Positions 23,612 to 32,777 of a stretch of DNA of 64,000 nt are shown here, piece after piece. The notes under the pieces were generated by a model that saw nothing but the letters and a program-made list of their open reading frames with translations, was not told where the DNA came from and made no database searches. Location: NCBI RefSeq assembly GCF_014196795.1, contig NZ_JACIEJ010000002.1:186001-250000 (forward strand), read 5' to 3'. The position numbers were made by a program, and so were the translations under genes. Origin of the DNA: Sagittula marina (GTDB lineage Bacteria > Pseudomonadota > Alphaproteobacteria > Rhodobacterales > Rhodobacteraceae). Every line of letters starts with the position of its first letter. Positions within the stretch are counted from its first letter, which is position 1.

Positions 23612-24400
23612 CTATTCGGCGCGCCGCCCGGCCAAAAAACTGACCGAAAAGAACAACGCTGCAGCACAAACCACACTCGGGCCAGCGGGCGTGTCAAAGA
23701 CCCAAGCCCCCCACAAGCCCCCTAGCGCCGACAGAACGCCAAGCGCCGCCGTGCCCGCCAACATGCCTTCCGGGGTGCGGGACCATGGCCGCGCCGCCGC
23801 TGCCGGGATGATCAGCAATGCACCAATCAAAAGCGCACCGACCACTTTCAGCGCCACAGCTACAACCAAGGCCAGCGCAAGCATGAGGGTCAACTGCTCT
23901 CGCTTGGGGTTGATTCCTGCCGCCCAAGCAAGGTCTTTGGACACGGTTGAGGTCACCAGACGGGCCCAACGCCAGCCGATCAAAACGGCTACGACGGCGC
24001 CACCGCCCCAGATCACCGCAAGGTCTCGCTTTGTGACGGCAAGGATATCGCCAAACAGGTAGGATTCGAGGTCAAGTCGCGGCCCCTCCACAAGGCTGAC
24101 GGCCACAAGACCAAGGGCAAGCGCGCCATGCGCCGCGACACCAAGCACCAGATCTGCGCTGTGCCCTCGCCCTGACAGCCACGCCACGGTCAAGGCCATC
24201 AGCAACGCTGTGGCCAGGGTCGCCGCAAAAATCGGCACGGAAAGCGCCAAGGCCAGCGCCACGCCCAGCACCGCCGCATGGGCCGTGGCGTCACCGAAGT
24301 AGGCCATGCGACGCCAGACCACAAAGACGCCAAGCGGCGCCGCTGCCAAGGCCGCTCCGACCGCAGCCAGCACCGCACGGACCAAAAAGTCGTCCAACAT
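23612..24400 (-). CDS. znuB: Zinc ABC transporter permease ZnuB
   Basis: The 262-residue membrane protein has about eight hydrophobic segments and ABC-3 family sequence (FGDATAHAAVLGVALALALS, DLAWAAGINPKREQLTLMLA, GALLIGALLIIPAAAARPWS). It forms the membrane channel for ZnuA-delivered zinc, driven by ZnuC. Its ATG shares one base with the znuC stop (TGATG). It ends the zur-znuC-znuB operon. Confidence 0.93.
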   Translation of the reverse strand: MLDDFLVRAVLAAVGAALAAAPLGVFVVWRRMAYFGDATAHAAVLGVALALALSVPIFAATLATALLMALTVAWLSGRGHSADLVLGVAAHGALALGLVAVSLVEGPRLDLESYLFGDILAVTKRDLAVIWGGGAVVAVLIGWRWARLVTSTVSKDLAWAAGINPKREQLTLMLALALVVAVALKVVGALLIGALLIIPAAAARPWSRTPEGMLAGTAALGVLSALGGLWGAWVFDTPAGPSVVCAAALFFSVSFLAGRRAE

Positions 24401-25161
24401 CAGGTGTCTTCTCCGTGGGTGTGATCGAGCTCACAGGTCTCGTCATGCCGGTGCGAATGTTCGTGGCGATACAGGGCGAGCGCGCCGCCCGTCCCTGTGC
24501 CAAACAGCGCGCGATATTCCTCGGCCTGCGCCACGACTTCAGGCCGCCCCTCGCAGCAGATATGGCCGTTGACGCACAGAACACGGTCACTGGCGCTCAT
24601 CACCACATGCAGTTCGTGACTGACCATCAAGACAGCGCAGCCCAAACTGTTCCGCACATCTTCGAGCCGCTGGTAAAAGGCAGCCTGTCCCGGCTGGTCC
24701 AACCCGGTGGTTGGCTCGTCAAGGATCAGCAGTTCCGGCCGATCAAGCAACGCACGCGCCAACAACACACGTTGAAACTGGCCACCGGACAGCGCGGTCA
24801 GAGGGCGATCTTCCAACCCTTGGGCCCCGGCCTCCGCCAATGCCCGCGTACGACCCTCCTCGGCCACGCGTTTCGGAAGGTTCAGAAACCGTCCGACCGT
24901 CATCGGCATTGACGGATCAAGCCGCAACCCCTGGGGCACATACCCAAGCCGCAGCCCGGCACGGCGTGTCACACGACCCGCTGCCGGGGGGAGCGCCCCG
25001 ATCAGGGCCTTCAACAACGTTGATTTGCCAGACCCGTTCGGGCCCACAACCGTGACAATTTCCCCGGCTTCGATTGCAAAACTAACGTCGCGAAGCACTT
25101 CTCGTCCGCCGTGGCGGATACTCAGCCCTTCGGAACGGATCAGCGCACCTTCTAGCGTCAC
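24400..25161 (-). CDS. znuC: Zinc ABC transporter ATP-binding protein ZnuC
   Basis: The roughly 253-residue ATPase has Walker A GPNGSGKST, the ABC signature LSGGQFQRVLLARAL, Walker B LLILDEPTTGLD and the switch histidine in VSHELH. The C-terminal tail is His-rich (RHEHSHRHDETCELDHTHGE), a feature of zinc transporter ATPases. GTG at 25161 is chosen as start because it overlaps the zur stop as GTGA; an upstream in-frame extension lies within zur. Confidence 0.93.
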   Translation of the reverse strand: MTLEGALIRSEGLSIRHGGREVLRDVSFAIEAGEIVTVVGPNGSGKSTLLKALIGALPPAAGRVTRRAGLRLGYVPQGLRLDPSMPMTVGRFLNLPKRVAEEGRTRALAEAGAQGLEDRPLTALSGGQFQRVLLARALLDRPELLILDEPTTGLDQPGQAAFYQRLEDVRNSLGCAVLMVSHELHVVMSASDRVLCVNGHICCEGRPEVVAQAEEYRALFGTGTGGALALYRHEHSHRHDETCELDHTHGEDT

Positions 25162-25643
25162 TCCGCCGCCTCGCTCTCGTGGCAGGCGGGGCACAGGCCC
25201 TCGGCCTCGATCACGACCTTTTCAACGTGAAAGCCCACTTCCTGCGCGGCATTTCGCACAACACGACCGGCCCGCGGCGCCGGGGTTTCCGCGATTGTCG
25301 AACATTCGCGACAAATCAGGAAGGTCGGCGCGTGGTCTACATCCGGCGTGCTGCAGGCGATGAACGCATTCAGCCGCTCGATGCGGTGCACCAACCCATT
25401 CGCCGCGAGGAAATCCAGCGCGCGGTAAGCCACCGGCGGTTGCGATCCCAGCCCCTCGGCCCGCAGATGGTCAAGCACCTCGTAGGCCCCCATTGCGCGG
25501 TGCCCCTCAAGCAAGATTTCCAACACGCGACGGCGAACAGGAGTCAGCTGCGCCTTGCGTTCGGCGCATATGTCTTCGGCAGCTTTCAGCCCCGATTTGA
25601 TACAGTGCTTGTGGTCATGCGCCTCGAAGCTCTTGATATCCAT
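25158..25643 (-). CDS. zur: Zinc uptake regulator Zur (Fur family)
   Basis: The 161-residue Fur-family repressor has a winged helix (LTPVRRRVLEILLEGHRAMG, then PPVAYRALDFLAANGLVHRI) and structural-zinc cysteine pairs (FLICRECSTI and GLCPACHESE). A His-rich N-terminus (EAHDHKHC) precedes them. The ATG at 25643 is chosen since GGAGG lies eight bases upstream; another ATG at 25661 lacks one. It heads the znuCB operon and is divergent from znuA with a shared operator, so zinc-loaded Zur probably represses both directions. Confidence 0.92.
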   Translation of the reverse strand: MDIKSFEAHDHKHCIKSGLKAAEDICAERKAQLTPVRRRVLEILLEGHRAMGAYEVLDHLRAEGLGSQPPVAYRALDFLAANGLVHRIERLNAFIACSTPDVDHAPTFLICRECSTIAETPAPRAGRVVRNAAQEVGFHVEKVVIEAEGLCPACHESEAAE

Positions 25644-25670
25644 GATTGAAGCCTCCGTCATTTTGGGCTT

Positions 25671-25692
25671 GATATGTTATCCTGTAACTCAC
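25671..25692. promoter_or_regulatory. Candidate Zur operator between zur and znuA
   Basis: GATATGTTA-TCCTG-TAACTC holds the inverted repeat GTTA-N5-TAAC, matching the general form of alphaproteobacterial Zur boxes. It lies midway in the short intergenic region (25644-25727), where it could control both divergent transcripts. Confidence 0.6.
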
Positions 25693-25727
25693 TACAAGCG
25701 GCGCGAATGGATAGAAGGAACGCCATC

Positions 25728-26792
25728 ATGCCCCTCATGCCCTCCCTGCTCCGCACGCTTACAGCCAGCGCCGCCGTTCTGACACTGGGCGCACCGATGG
25801 CTCTGGCAGACGAGCTGCTTAGCGTCACGGACATTCCCCCGGTGCACAGCCTGGTGTCAATGGTCAGCGGCGATGACGCGGAGGTTGCCCTGCTCTGGAC
25901 CCCTGCAAGTTCTGCACATTCCATTGCACTGAAGCCCAGCCAGGCGCGTGCAATTGGCAATGCCAGTCTGGTGGTCTGGATCGGGCCGGAGCTTTCACCG
26001 GGGCTTGAGGACCAATTCACAGCCCTCGCCCCGAACGCGCGGCAGATTGTGCTGTCTGACGTGGCAGGCACGCTCCATCTGGCATTTCGCGAGGGCAGCT
26101 TGATGGACGATCATGATCACGGCGCCCCGGCCGCGCACGAAGATCACTCTGACACTCACGACGATCACGACGATCACGACGATCACGACGATCACGACGA
26201 TCACGACGATCACGACGATCACGACGATCACGACGATCATACAGCTGAGCATCACGATGACCACAACCATTCCGATGCAGCCTACGATCCGCATATGTGG
26301 CTCTCGCCCGAAAACGCTTTGATCTGGCTGGACGCCATCGCCAATGCCATGGCGGAGATTGATCCTGAAAATGCCGACAGCTATCAGGCCAACGCTTCCG
26401 AAGGGGTCGCGCGCATCAAAGCCGCGAGAGACGCCGCCAAGTCGACTCTCAGCGCCGTTCAGAACCGGCCGCTTGCGACATCTCATGATGCGTTTCAATA
26501 TTTCGAGAAGGCTTTCGAGCTGACCTTGATCGGCGCCCTGTCGGATGGTGATGATGCGGCGCCTGGACCCGCGCGTCTTGCCGAGCTGCGTGACCACTTG
26601 GCAGAGGAGCCGCCTGTCTGCATCTTGACGGAGCCGGGCACGGACGCGCGTTTGCTGGACGCGGTGGCCCCCGAAGGCACGCCCCGCGTTGCTTTGGACC
26701 CGCTCGGCAGCGACCTGCCACGCGGCGCGGACCTCTATCCTGCGCTGATCGAAGACCTCGCCACCCGTATAGCCGACTGCGCCACGCAATAA
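25728..26792 (+). CDS. znuA: Zinc ABC transporter substrate-binding protein ZnuA
   Basis: The 354-residue periplasmic protein has a signal peptide (LLRTLTASAAVLTLGAPMAL-A) and the cluster A-I fold (DIPPVHSLVSMVSGDD, then YDPHMWLSPENALIWLDAIA, then SHDAFQYFEKAFEL). The conserved zinc-binding histidines are present. Between the first two ligands sits a long His/Asp loop of nine perfect His-Asp-Asp repeats plus further His, encoded by an exact 9-base tandem repeat. Such loops sense or buffer zinc. AGAAGGA precedes the ATG at 25728. Confidence 0.94.
   Translation: MPLMPSLLRTLTASAAVLTLGAPMALADELLSVTDIPPVHSLVSMVSGDDAEVALLWTPASSAHSIALKPSQARAIGNASLVVWIGPELSPGLEDQFTALAPNARQIVLSDVAGTLHLAFREGSLMDDHDHGAPAAHEDHSDTHDDHDDHDDHDDHDDHDDHDDHDDHDDHTAEHHDDHNHSDAAYDPHMWLSPENALIWLDAIANAMAEIDPENADSYQANASEGVARIKAARDAAKSTLSAVQNRPLATSHDAFQYFEKAFELTLIGALSDGDDAAPGPARLAELRDHLAEEPPVCILTEPGTDARLLDAVAPEGTPRVALDPLGSDLPRGADLYPALIEDLATRIADCATQ
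26157..26237 (+). repeat. Nine exact copies of a 9-base tandem repeat inside znuA
   Basis: CACGACGAT is repeated nine times without a single base change, encoding (His-Asp-Asp)9 of the zinc-binding loop. The lack of synonymous drift points to recent or ongoing copy-number change by slippage, always in frame. Confidence 0.97.
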
Positions 26793-26805
26793 GACCGTGG
26801 GGCGG

Positions 26806-27582
26806 TCAGGTGAATGCGCCGCGCCGCCCTTCAAACTTTTCTACGGTGATGCCTGCTGCCTCCAACGCCGCGCGCACCTGTCGCGCGATCTGAAGCGCGG
26901 TGGCCCCGTCCCCGTGCAGGCAGATGGTGTCCACAGGCGAAGGGATCGCGTCGCCTGTTTCAGGCAAGATAGCCCCCGCTTGCACCATTTTGACGATCCG
27001 GCTGGCGGCGTGGTCAGGGTCGTGGATCACCGCCCCCGGCAAACTGCGGTCCACCAGCGTCGCATCCGCGTTATAGGCACGGTCGGCAAAAATCTCCCCG
27101 GCCCAGAAGCCGCCCAGCCGTTCCATGACCCGTTGCTGCTGTGTCGCGGCCAAGACCATGACGATGATCTCCGGTGCAACCTCAAGCGCCGCGCCATAGC
27201 AAGCCTCGGCCATGGAGGCGTCCTCGGCACACATATTCGCCAAAGCGCCGTGCAGCTTCAGATGTCGAACTTCGGCCCCAACAGCCTTTGCCATGCCCAG
27301 CGCCGCGCCAAGTTGATACTGCACCAAGCTGCGCAGAGCCTTCTCTGGCAGGTGCATGCGACGCCGGCCAAAGCCTTGCAGATCGGCATAGCCCGGATGC
27401 GCACCAACACCCACGCCGCGCGCTTTGGCCAAGCCCATGGTCCGCGCCATCACCTCCGGATCGCCCGCGTGAAAGCCGCAGGCCACATTGGCGGAGGTGA
27501 TGACCTCCAGCACATCCGCGTCCTGGCCCATGACCCAGGAGCCAAAGCTCTCGCCCATATCCGCGTTCAGATCGACCTTCAT
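26806..27582 (-). CDS. pxpA: 5-oxoprolinase subunit PxpA (LamB/YcsF family)
   Basis: The 258-residue protein matches the LamB/YcsF family from its first residues (MKVDLNADMGESFGSWVMGQ) through GFHAGDPEVMARTM and HGDGATALQIARQVRAALEA. PxpA with PxpB and PxpC cleaves 5-oxoproline to glutamate with ATP. It is the last gene of pxpB-pxpC-pxpA, overlapping pxpC by ATGA. It converges on znuA with a gap of only 13 bases. Confidence 0.93.
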   Translation of the reverse strand: MKVDLNADMGESFGSWVMGQDADVLEVITSANVACGFHAGDPEVMARTMGLAKARGVGVGAHPGYADLQGFGRRRMHLPEKALRSLVQYQLGAALGMAKAVGAEVRHLKLHGALANMCAEDASMAEACYGAALEVAPEIIVMVLAATQQQRVMERLGGFWAGEIFADRAYNADATLVDRSLPGAVIHDPDHAASRIVKMVQAGAILPETGDAIPSPVDTICLHGDGATALQIARQVRAALEAAGITVEKFEGRRGAFT

Positions 27583-28583
27583 CGCATCACCTCTCCGTCC
27601 GTCACGCCACTGACCAGATCGTAGGCCAGCAGGTTTATGTCATGTGGGTCCCGGACCAGCGGGGCAACCTGTGCGCGCAGCCGATCAAGTCCGGTGCGAT
27701 AGGCACGCTCGGCAGCCAGAGCCTCCTCACGGCTGACGAAGCGAAAGCGCAGCTTCGCCCCCGGCGCGGCCTGTGCCACACGCGGCAAATCGGCCGGGAT
27801 CACCGTCCCGATCCGAGGATAGCCGCCGGTGGTCTGGCATTCGGCAAGCAAGATATAAGGAGCCCCATCGCCGGGAATCTGGATGTCGCCGGGGGTAATG
27901 ACCTCCGACAATATGCGCCCGCCCGCCTCCAGGCCGTAGCCCTCGGCAGAAGGCTTCAGCCGCACACCCATGCGGTTGCCCCGTGTGTCACGGGTGAAAT
28001 GGTCCGTCTCGAACCTGTCGCGCATGTCCTTGGGAAAGACATCGGTTTGCAACGACGGAAGAACGCGCAAAGCGCCTCCCGCGAAACGGTCCGACACCCC
28101 CAGCCCAAGGCCAGAGACCCCGCCCGGATCCTCTCTGAAAGCAATCGTGTCGCCCGCCTGTAGCGGTCCGCTGATGCCAGCCGCCAAATGCGCGCTCATC
28201 GCGCCAAGGATCAGCGGCAGGTCGATCCCCCCGCCCACGGTCAGATACCCGTAAACCCCTTGGGTCACGCCGCCGATCTCCAGCACAGCGCCGGCAGGCA
28301 CAGCGTGGGATGCATTCCAGCGCAGTGGAACACCGTCAAGCGTCGCGCGCATGGGGGCCCCGGTCAGGGCAATCCGCGCCGCTCGCCCAAAGCGGAACCG
28401 CCCGCCCAATCCGGCCATCTCCAACGCCGCGCCAACGGGCTGCTTCAGCAGCGCCGCCCCTTCGGCCAGAGCAAGCCGATCCGCCGCACCGCCGCGTGAC
28501 ACACCCTCCCCAAGGTAGCCGGGCCGCCCACTGTCCTGAACAGTGACGCCCGGCCCAACCTCCAATATCTCAAGCGCGCTCAT
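27579..28583 (-). CDS. pxpC: 5-oxoprolinase subunit PxpC (biotin-dependent carboxylase-like)
   Basis: The 334-residue protein is of the KipA/PxpC family (LEILEVGPGVTVQDSGRPGY, then GNRMGVRLKP, then YILLAECQTTGGYPRIGTVI). It forms a complex with PxpB for ATP-dependent 5-oxoproline hydrolysis. Both ends overlap neighbours by four bases, so the subunits are translated in close coupling. Confidence 0.93.
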   Translation of the reverse strand: MSALEILEVGPGVTVQDSGRPGYLGEGVSRGGAADRLALAEGAALLKQPVGAALEMAGLGGRFRFGRAARIALTGAPMRATLDGVPLRWNASHAVPAGAVLEIGGVTQGVYGYLTVGGGIDLPLILGAMSAHLAAGISGPLQAGDTIAFREDPGGVSGLGLGVSDRFAGGALRVLPSLQTDVFPKDMRDRFETDHFTRDTRGNRMGVRLKPSAEGYGLEAGGRILSEVITPGDIQIPGDGAPYILLAECQTTGGYPRIGTVIPADLPRVAQAAPGAKLRFRFVSREEALAAERAYRTGLDRLRAQVAPLVRDPHDINLLAYDLVSGVTDGEVMR

Positions 28584-29299
28584 GTCAAAGGCTCCACTCG
28601 GATGCCGTCACCCTCCAGATTGGCAAACTCCTCCGCAGAGATCGCAGGAAACTGCACCACGTCGCCCGCACGCAGCAGGAAAGGCGTCTCGCTCTCGGGT
28701 TGAAACAACCTAGCCCTAGTCTGCCCCACATGCCGCCAACCGGTCGGTGTGGTGACGGAAAACAGCACCAGCTGTCGGATCGCCACCACCAGGGCGCCCA
28801 CTGGCACCTGCGGGGTCAGCGCAGTTTGCCGTGGAATGTCCCAGGCCTCCGGCAGCGTGCCAAGATAGGGCTGACCGGGGGCAAACCCGATGGTGGTCAC
28901 GCGCACCTCGGACTGAGAAAGGGACGCGATGGCCTCCGCCTCGGTCAGGCCCGCGGCCTCTGCTGCCTCGGCCAATTGCGGCGCGTGATCACCGCCGTAG
29001 ACGGTGGGGATGTGCAACCGTCGCCGTCCCTCGGGAAGGTCCGCGCAGTACCAATCCTGCGCCGACAGCCGCTCGGTCAACGTTGCATGAAGGTCGTCCA
29101 GGGAGATGCCAAGCGGATCAAACCGCACAAAGGTCGACACAAGAGAGGTGGCGCATTCCTCGATCCCGGTCGGCGCGTCCCGCTCCAGACCCGCGCGAAA
29201 AGCCAGAGCCGCGCGGTTCGCAGGTTCGGACAGGGCATCGCCAAACCTCACAAGCAACCCGTCCAGTCCCACGGGATCTATTCGGGGAAAGCGGGTCAT
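28580..29299 (-). CDS. pxpB: 5-oxoprolinase subunit PxpB (allophanate hydrolase subunit 1-like)
   Basis: The 239-residue protein shows family motifs IGFAPGQPYLGTLPEAWDIP and VPVGALVVAIRQLVLFSVTT, matching KipI/PxpB. It is the first pxp gene, 75 bases after the aminotransferase class V gene on the same strand. Despite frequent 'allophanate hydrolase' labels, the gene trio argues for 5-oxoprolinase. Confidence 0.92.
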   Translation of the reverse strand: MTRFPRIDPVGLDGLLVRFGDALSEPANRAALAFRAGLERDAPTGIEECATSLVSTFVRFDPLGISLDDLHATLTERLSAQDWYCADLPEGRRRLHIPTVYGGDHAPQLAEAAEAAGLTEAEAIASLSQSEVRVTTIGFAPGQPYLGTLPEAWDIPRQTALTPQVPVGALVVAIRQLVLFSVTTPTGWRHVGQTRARLFQPESETPFLLRAGDVVQFPAISAEEFANLEGDGIRVEPLT

Positions 29300-29374
29300 G
29301 CGCCAGAACGGATCATGTGCGCGCGCCCCTGTTCAGCCGCTCGACTGGAGATCCAGAGGACCAGGCGGCCTCCA

Positions 29375-30619
29375 TCATGGCAATATCTCCTGCATCGCGG
29401 TCAGAAAACGGCGCACCTCCCCCATACTGTTGTAATGGGCGAGCGACACTCGCACGCAGGCATCCTGCCCCAAAGGCGCGAGAATGTTGCCGGAATAATG
29501 ATCTGCCTTGCGCAGATGCGTGCGCACCCCTGCGCCATTGAGCCGTTCGACGATTTTCGCTGATGGCAGGCCCTCCGCCCAGAAGCTGACAAGCCCTTCG
29601 CGCGCTGGATTGTCCGCGCCGCCAACGATCTGCACGCCGGGCAGTGTCGCCAGCCCCGCAAGGTTGCCAGTGCCGTGAACCATCGCCTGCGTCAGGGCGG
29701 TCTCATGTTCGTGGATCGCTTCTCCGGCCGCCTCGATCCGCGCACGTGGATCAGACGCATCGCTGACCTGGGCGCCCAGCCAGTCGAAGTAATCGACCAC
29801 TTCGGAAAACGTCGCATAGGCTCCGGTATCGCGTGTGCCCAATTCCCAGTTGCCTTCCGGCCCACCGATCAGCGTGTCATGCGCCAGCGCGGCCAATCGG
29901 TCCGACAACCATGCCACGCCGTAGCCGTGGCGCGAGAAAACCTTGTAGGGCGAGATCACATAGCCATCGACACCCGCAGCGGTGAGGTCAATTCCGCCAT
30001 GGCACGCGTGCTGGATACCGTCCGCGATGATATAGGCGTCGGGCGCCACAGCCCGCACCGCCGCAACAATGGCAGGCAGATCCATGGACATGCCGGTGAC
30101 CGGAGAGGTGTGCAGGATCGTGACAACGGCCGTATCAGGCGCAACTTCAGCGGCGTATGCCTCTGCCGTAACGGAGCCATTGGCGTCATCATGCGCGACC
30201 AGAACATGCCGCCGGTCCGATTGTGCTGCCCAGCGGGCCGCTGCACTGCGTGAGGCAGGATGCTCCACGGTAGATCCCAGCACCACACCTTCGGGCGCAC
30301 CCAGGCAGGCGTCTTTGATCAGACGAAACAAAAGCTCCGTACCGCTTTCGCCAAAGATGACCGTGCCGCCATCCGCATTGAAAAACCTGCGCACATCGGC
30401 CCGGGACCGATCAATCACCTTGACCAGCGCCTGGCTCGCAGGATTATCGCGCCCCTGATTGTCCGGGATCGCGGCAAAGCGGGCGGAAGTCTCGACCACT
30501 GACTTCAGCGTCAGAGCACCGCCTGCGTTTTCAAAGAAAATGCGCGGCCCGGTGAAGGGGCATTCCTCCACATGGACAAAGCGCGCGCGAATGGCGGAAA
30601 GAAGCGTGTCATCAAACAT
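29375..30619 (-). CDS. Aminotransferase class V-fold PLP enzyme
   Basis: The 414-residue protein is a cysteine-desulfurase-like class V PLP enzyme. It has an N-terminal FFENAGGALTLKSVVETSAR, the cofactor region ADGIQHACHGGID and the PLP lysine in VDGYVISPYKVFSRHGYGVA. The catalytic cysteine loop of IscS is not seen, so a desulfurase is unlikely. The ATG at 30619 is used because the preceding 70 codons of open frame are antisense-like. It precedes pxpBCA in the same direction and may supply or use a related amino acid; substrate unknown. Confidence 0.85.
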   Translation of the reverse strand: MFDDTLLSAIRARFVHVEECPFTGPRIFFENAGGALTLKSVVETSARFAAIPDNQGRDNPASQALVKVIDRSRADVRRFFNADGGTVIFGESGTELLFRLIKDACLGAPEGVVLGSTVEHPASRSAAARWAAQSDRRHVLVAHDDANGSVTAEAYAAEVAPDTAVVTILHTSPVTGMSMDLPAIVAAVRAVAPDAYIIADGIQHACHGGIDLTAAGVDGYVISPYKVFSRHGYGVAWLSDRLAALAHDTLIGGPEGNWELGTRDTGAYATFSEVVDYFDWLGAQVSDASDPRARIEAAGEAIHEHETALTQAMVHGTGNLAGLATLPGVQIVGGADNPAREGLVSFWAEGLPSAKIVERLNGAGVRTHLRKADHYSGNILAPLGQDACVRVSLAHYNSMGEVRRFLTAMQEILP

Positions 30620-30692
30620 AAGCCTAGGCGTAGCCCGCGCCCCGCAGAAAGAAAAGAGGCCGCCGTGCAGAACGCCCGGCAACCTCAAGGCA

Positions 30693-30893
30693 TCAGTGGG
30701 GTTTGCCGTCGGTATCCGCAGCGTCCAAAGCGTCGATGGCGGCCTGCGCGGCCTCCTCGATGTCGTCCGGATCCTGCGAGGGGACAGCGTAGTCGCCGCC
30801 AAACCACTTCGCCAGATCCACATCCGCACAGCGTTTGGAACAGAAGGGCCGGTACGTCGCGTCAGTCTTTCGATTGCAAATCGGACAGCTCAC
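30693..30893 (-). CDS. yacG: DNA gyrase inhibitor YacG
   Basis: The 66-residue zinc protein carries the C4 site CPICNRKTDATYRPFCSKRC followed by DVDLAKWFGGDYAVP, the YacG signature. In E. coli YacG binds GyrB and inhibits gyrase. A GTG start at 30893 overlaps the upstream RNase gene stop as GTGA and places the first CPIC at residue 3, as in homologues; the longer frame is not used. Confidence 0.92.
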   Translation of the reverse strand: MSCPICNRKTDATYRPFCSKRCADVDLAKWFGGDYAVPSQDPDDIEEAAQAAIDALDAADTDGKPH

Positions 30894-31921
30894 AGCAGCC
30901 CCCTGATCGCCACCCGATCCCTTTTGCGTTGAAGTTCCAGCATCCCAAGGTTTGTCCATCCAGACACAATGGTTTCCACCTTGTCCTTCTTGAGCGCGGC
31001 CTTCAGCGCCCCCTCGACCACGCGGCGGTCCTTCTTGGGCATGGGCGCGGGGTCGATGATCACAACACCGCCCAAGCCGCGCAAACGCAACTGCCGTGGC
31101 AGATCGCGAAAGGCCGCCAGATTGGCCTTCAGCCCTGCGGCCGGCGACGTGTCATTGCCGGTGTTCACGTCCACTGCGACCAGGGCCGTGGTCGGCTCGA
31201 TCACCATGGAGGCCCCACCGCCCAGTTGCACCGTCGGACTTTTCAAATCCTCCAGCATTTCGTCAACGCCATGACGGGCAAAGCTGCCACTGTCCGCGTC
31301 AACCTCTGCCGGGTCGGTCCACTCGCGCCAGGCAAGAGCATGCGGCCCCTCCCCCGCGACGAGCAATTCTGCTACACCGGTGGTATCTGCAAGCACATTG
31401 CGCGCCAGCTCTGCCATGGCAATGATGTCCTCGGTGATCTCATCTTCTGCGCCATGTACACAGGACGACCGCAGGATAAGCCCCGCGCCCTCTGGCAGGC
31501 TGACCTCGGCCAATGCCTCATGCACCAGCTCCAACAGCGAATCGCGCATGTCGTCATCACGGATCTGCCGCGAGACATTCAGCCCCGGCGCGTCCGGCGT
31601 GACGATGGCGTAGCGGGACTTGAACAACAGCCGCTGCGTGACCGGGATCGCCTTGCCAGGCTCCGCAAACCCCGTGACCTGCACGAGGATCGGCGCACCG
31701 GGGCGAAGTCCCTTTACCTGACGCAGAAAGGCGCTGCCGTCGGGGGTGTCGAGGAACATGCCACCCTGCCCCTTCATCGGCCGCTGCGCGATGGCGCGGT
31801 AGATGTTGCCGGGGCTGGGCCGGTCATCCTCGATCAGCAGATCTTCAAGCTGGCCGTCAACGACATGTGCTGCGGCCTCCCGACCGTTCCACGTGTCCAA
31901 TGCGATGGTGCTGCCCTTCAT
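30890..31921 (-). CDS. rng: Ribonuclease E/G family protein (RNase G-like)
   Basis: The 343-residue protein aligns with the catalytic part of RNase [22 protein letters not shown] in the S1-like region, [14 protein letters not shown], and [20 protein letters not shown] with metal-binding aspartate. It is shorter than E. coli RNase G (489) and lacks the zinc-link cysteine region and C-terminal small domain. Whether it is active as a tetramer is uncertain. It overlaps maf upstream (ATGA) and yacG downstream (GTGA). Confidence 0.85.
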   Translation of the reverse strand: MKGSTIALDTWNGREAAAHVVDGQLEDLLIEDDRPSPGNIYRAIAQRPMKGQGGMFLDTPDGSAFLRQVKGLRPGAPILVQVTGFAEPGKAIPVTQRLLFKSRYAIVTPDAPGLNVSRQIRDDDMRDSLLELVHEALAEVSLPEGAGLILRSSCVHGAEDEITEDIIAMAELARNVLADTTGVAELLVAGEGPHALAWREWTDPAEVDADSGSFARHGVDEMLEDLKSPTVQLGGGASMVIEPTTALVAVDVNTGNDTSPAAGLKANLAAFRDLPRQLRLRGLGGVVIIDPAPMPKKDRRVVEGALKAALKKDKVETIVSGWTNLGMLELQRKRDRVAIRGLL

Positions 31922-32505
31922 GACGCGTCCTTGTACAGAGGGTATCCTGCCGTGTTTAGCAGATTTGCGGTTTCCGCCAATGGCAGCCCGACCACAGAGG
32001 TGAATGAGCCCGAAATCCACGGGATAAAGGCACCCGCCATTCCTTGAATGCCGTAACCGCCCGCCTTGCCGCGCCAATCGCCAGAGGCAAGGTAAGCGTT
32101 CAGCTCTTCGTTCGACAGCATCTTCATCTTGACCTGTGTGACAACGTCCCGTTCCCAGATTTGGTCCCCCCTGCGCACGGCAACGGCGGTGATGACCCGA
32201 TGACGACGCCCGGACAGCGCCGTCAGAAAACCGGCCGCCTCTTTTTCATCCGCCGGCTTGCCCAGAATACGACGGCCCAGCGCGACGGTGGTGTCAGCAG
32301 ACAGCACGATGTCATCCGGGTCAGAGAGGATCGCTTGCGCCTTTTCCCGTGCAAGACGCACGCAATAGGGACGCGGAAGCTCTCGGGGCTTCGGGTCCTC
32401 ATCAATGTCAGGCGGGCGTATATCGTCAGCGGTCACGCCAAGTTGGGCAAGCAAATCACGGCGGCGCGGGCTGCCAGATCCAAGAATGAGGCGAGGTTTG
32501 GTCAT
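31918..32505 (-). CDS. maf: Maf family nucleotide pyrophosphatase
   Basis: The 195-residue protein has the Maf signature [18 protein letters not shown], then [20 protein letters not shown] and [11 protein letters not shown]. Maf proteins hydrolyse non-canonical or canonical nucleoside triphosphates and affect septation. The ATG at 32505 has AAAGG seven bases upstream. It overlaps the RNase G gene by ATGA in the conserved infA-maf-rng-yacG order. Confidence 0.94.
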   Translation of the reverse strand: MTKPRLILGSGSPRRRDLLAQLGVTADDIRPPDIDEDPKPRELPRPYCVRLAREKAQAILSDPDDIVLSADTTVALGRRILGKPADEKEAAGFLTALSGRRHRVITAVAVRRGDQIWERDVVTQVKMKMLSNEELNAYLASGDWRGKAGGYGIQGMAGAFIPWISGSFTSVVGLPLAETANLLNTAGYPLYKDAS

Positions 32506-32614
32506 GAGAGGCCTTTGTCGCAACTGCACAGGAAAGTCGGGGCGAGCCACGCCCTACGCCAGTTTACACGGATGGGAAAGAGTTTGCCGAAAGCGGCTGT
32601 CAAAGCCAGACACG

Positions 32615-32636
32615 AAAACGCCGGGCAAGGCCCGGC
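32615..32636 (-). terminator. Intrinsic terminator after infA
   Basis: On the minus strand GCCGGGC and GCCCGGC form a 7-base-pair stem followed by GTTTTC. It sits between infA and maf, so maf may depend on its own promoter or on readthrough. Confidence 0.65.
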
Positions 32637-32777
32637 ATTTGATCGCATCGGTGGACGCCAGCAACAAGCCTGCAAAGTGCTCAGGTCGCTAACACCCGGT
32701 GTCTTGGTATCCGGCAGCTGATCTCGCTTCAAAGCGTGACTTGGCAGCGCTGCCTCCGCGCCGAAACGCGAAACCGC

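Noticed and set aside
24424-25055. Long plus-strand frames opposite znuC and similar frames opposite phaC, hisD and pxpC
   Set aside because: These are antisense shadows produced by high third-position GC; the minus or plus partner genes have clear family motifs.
26157-26237. Short regularly repeated DNA resembling a CRISPR array
   Set aside because: The units are 9-base tandem copies without spacers and encode the His-Asp-Asp loop of ZnuA in frame.
30620-30829. 70-codon N-terminal extension of the class V aminotransferase frame
   Set aside because: It overlaps yacG on the same strand, is Arg/Pro-rich and is not needed: the ATG at 30619 gives a normal-length enzyme.
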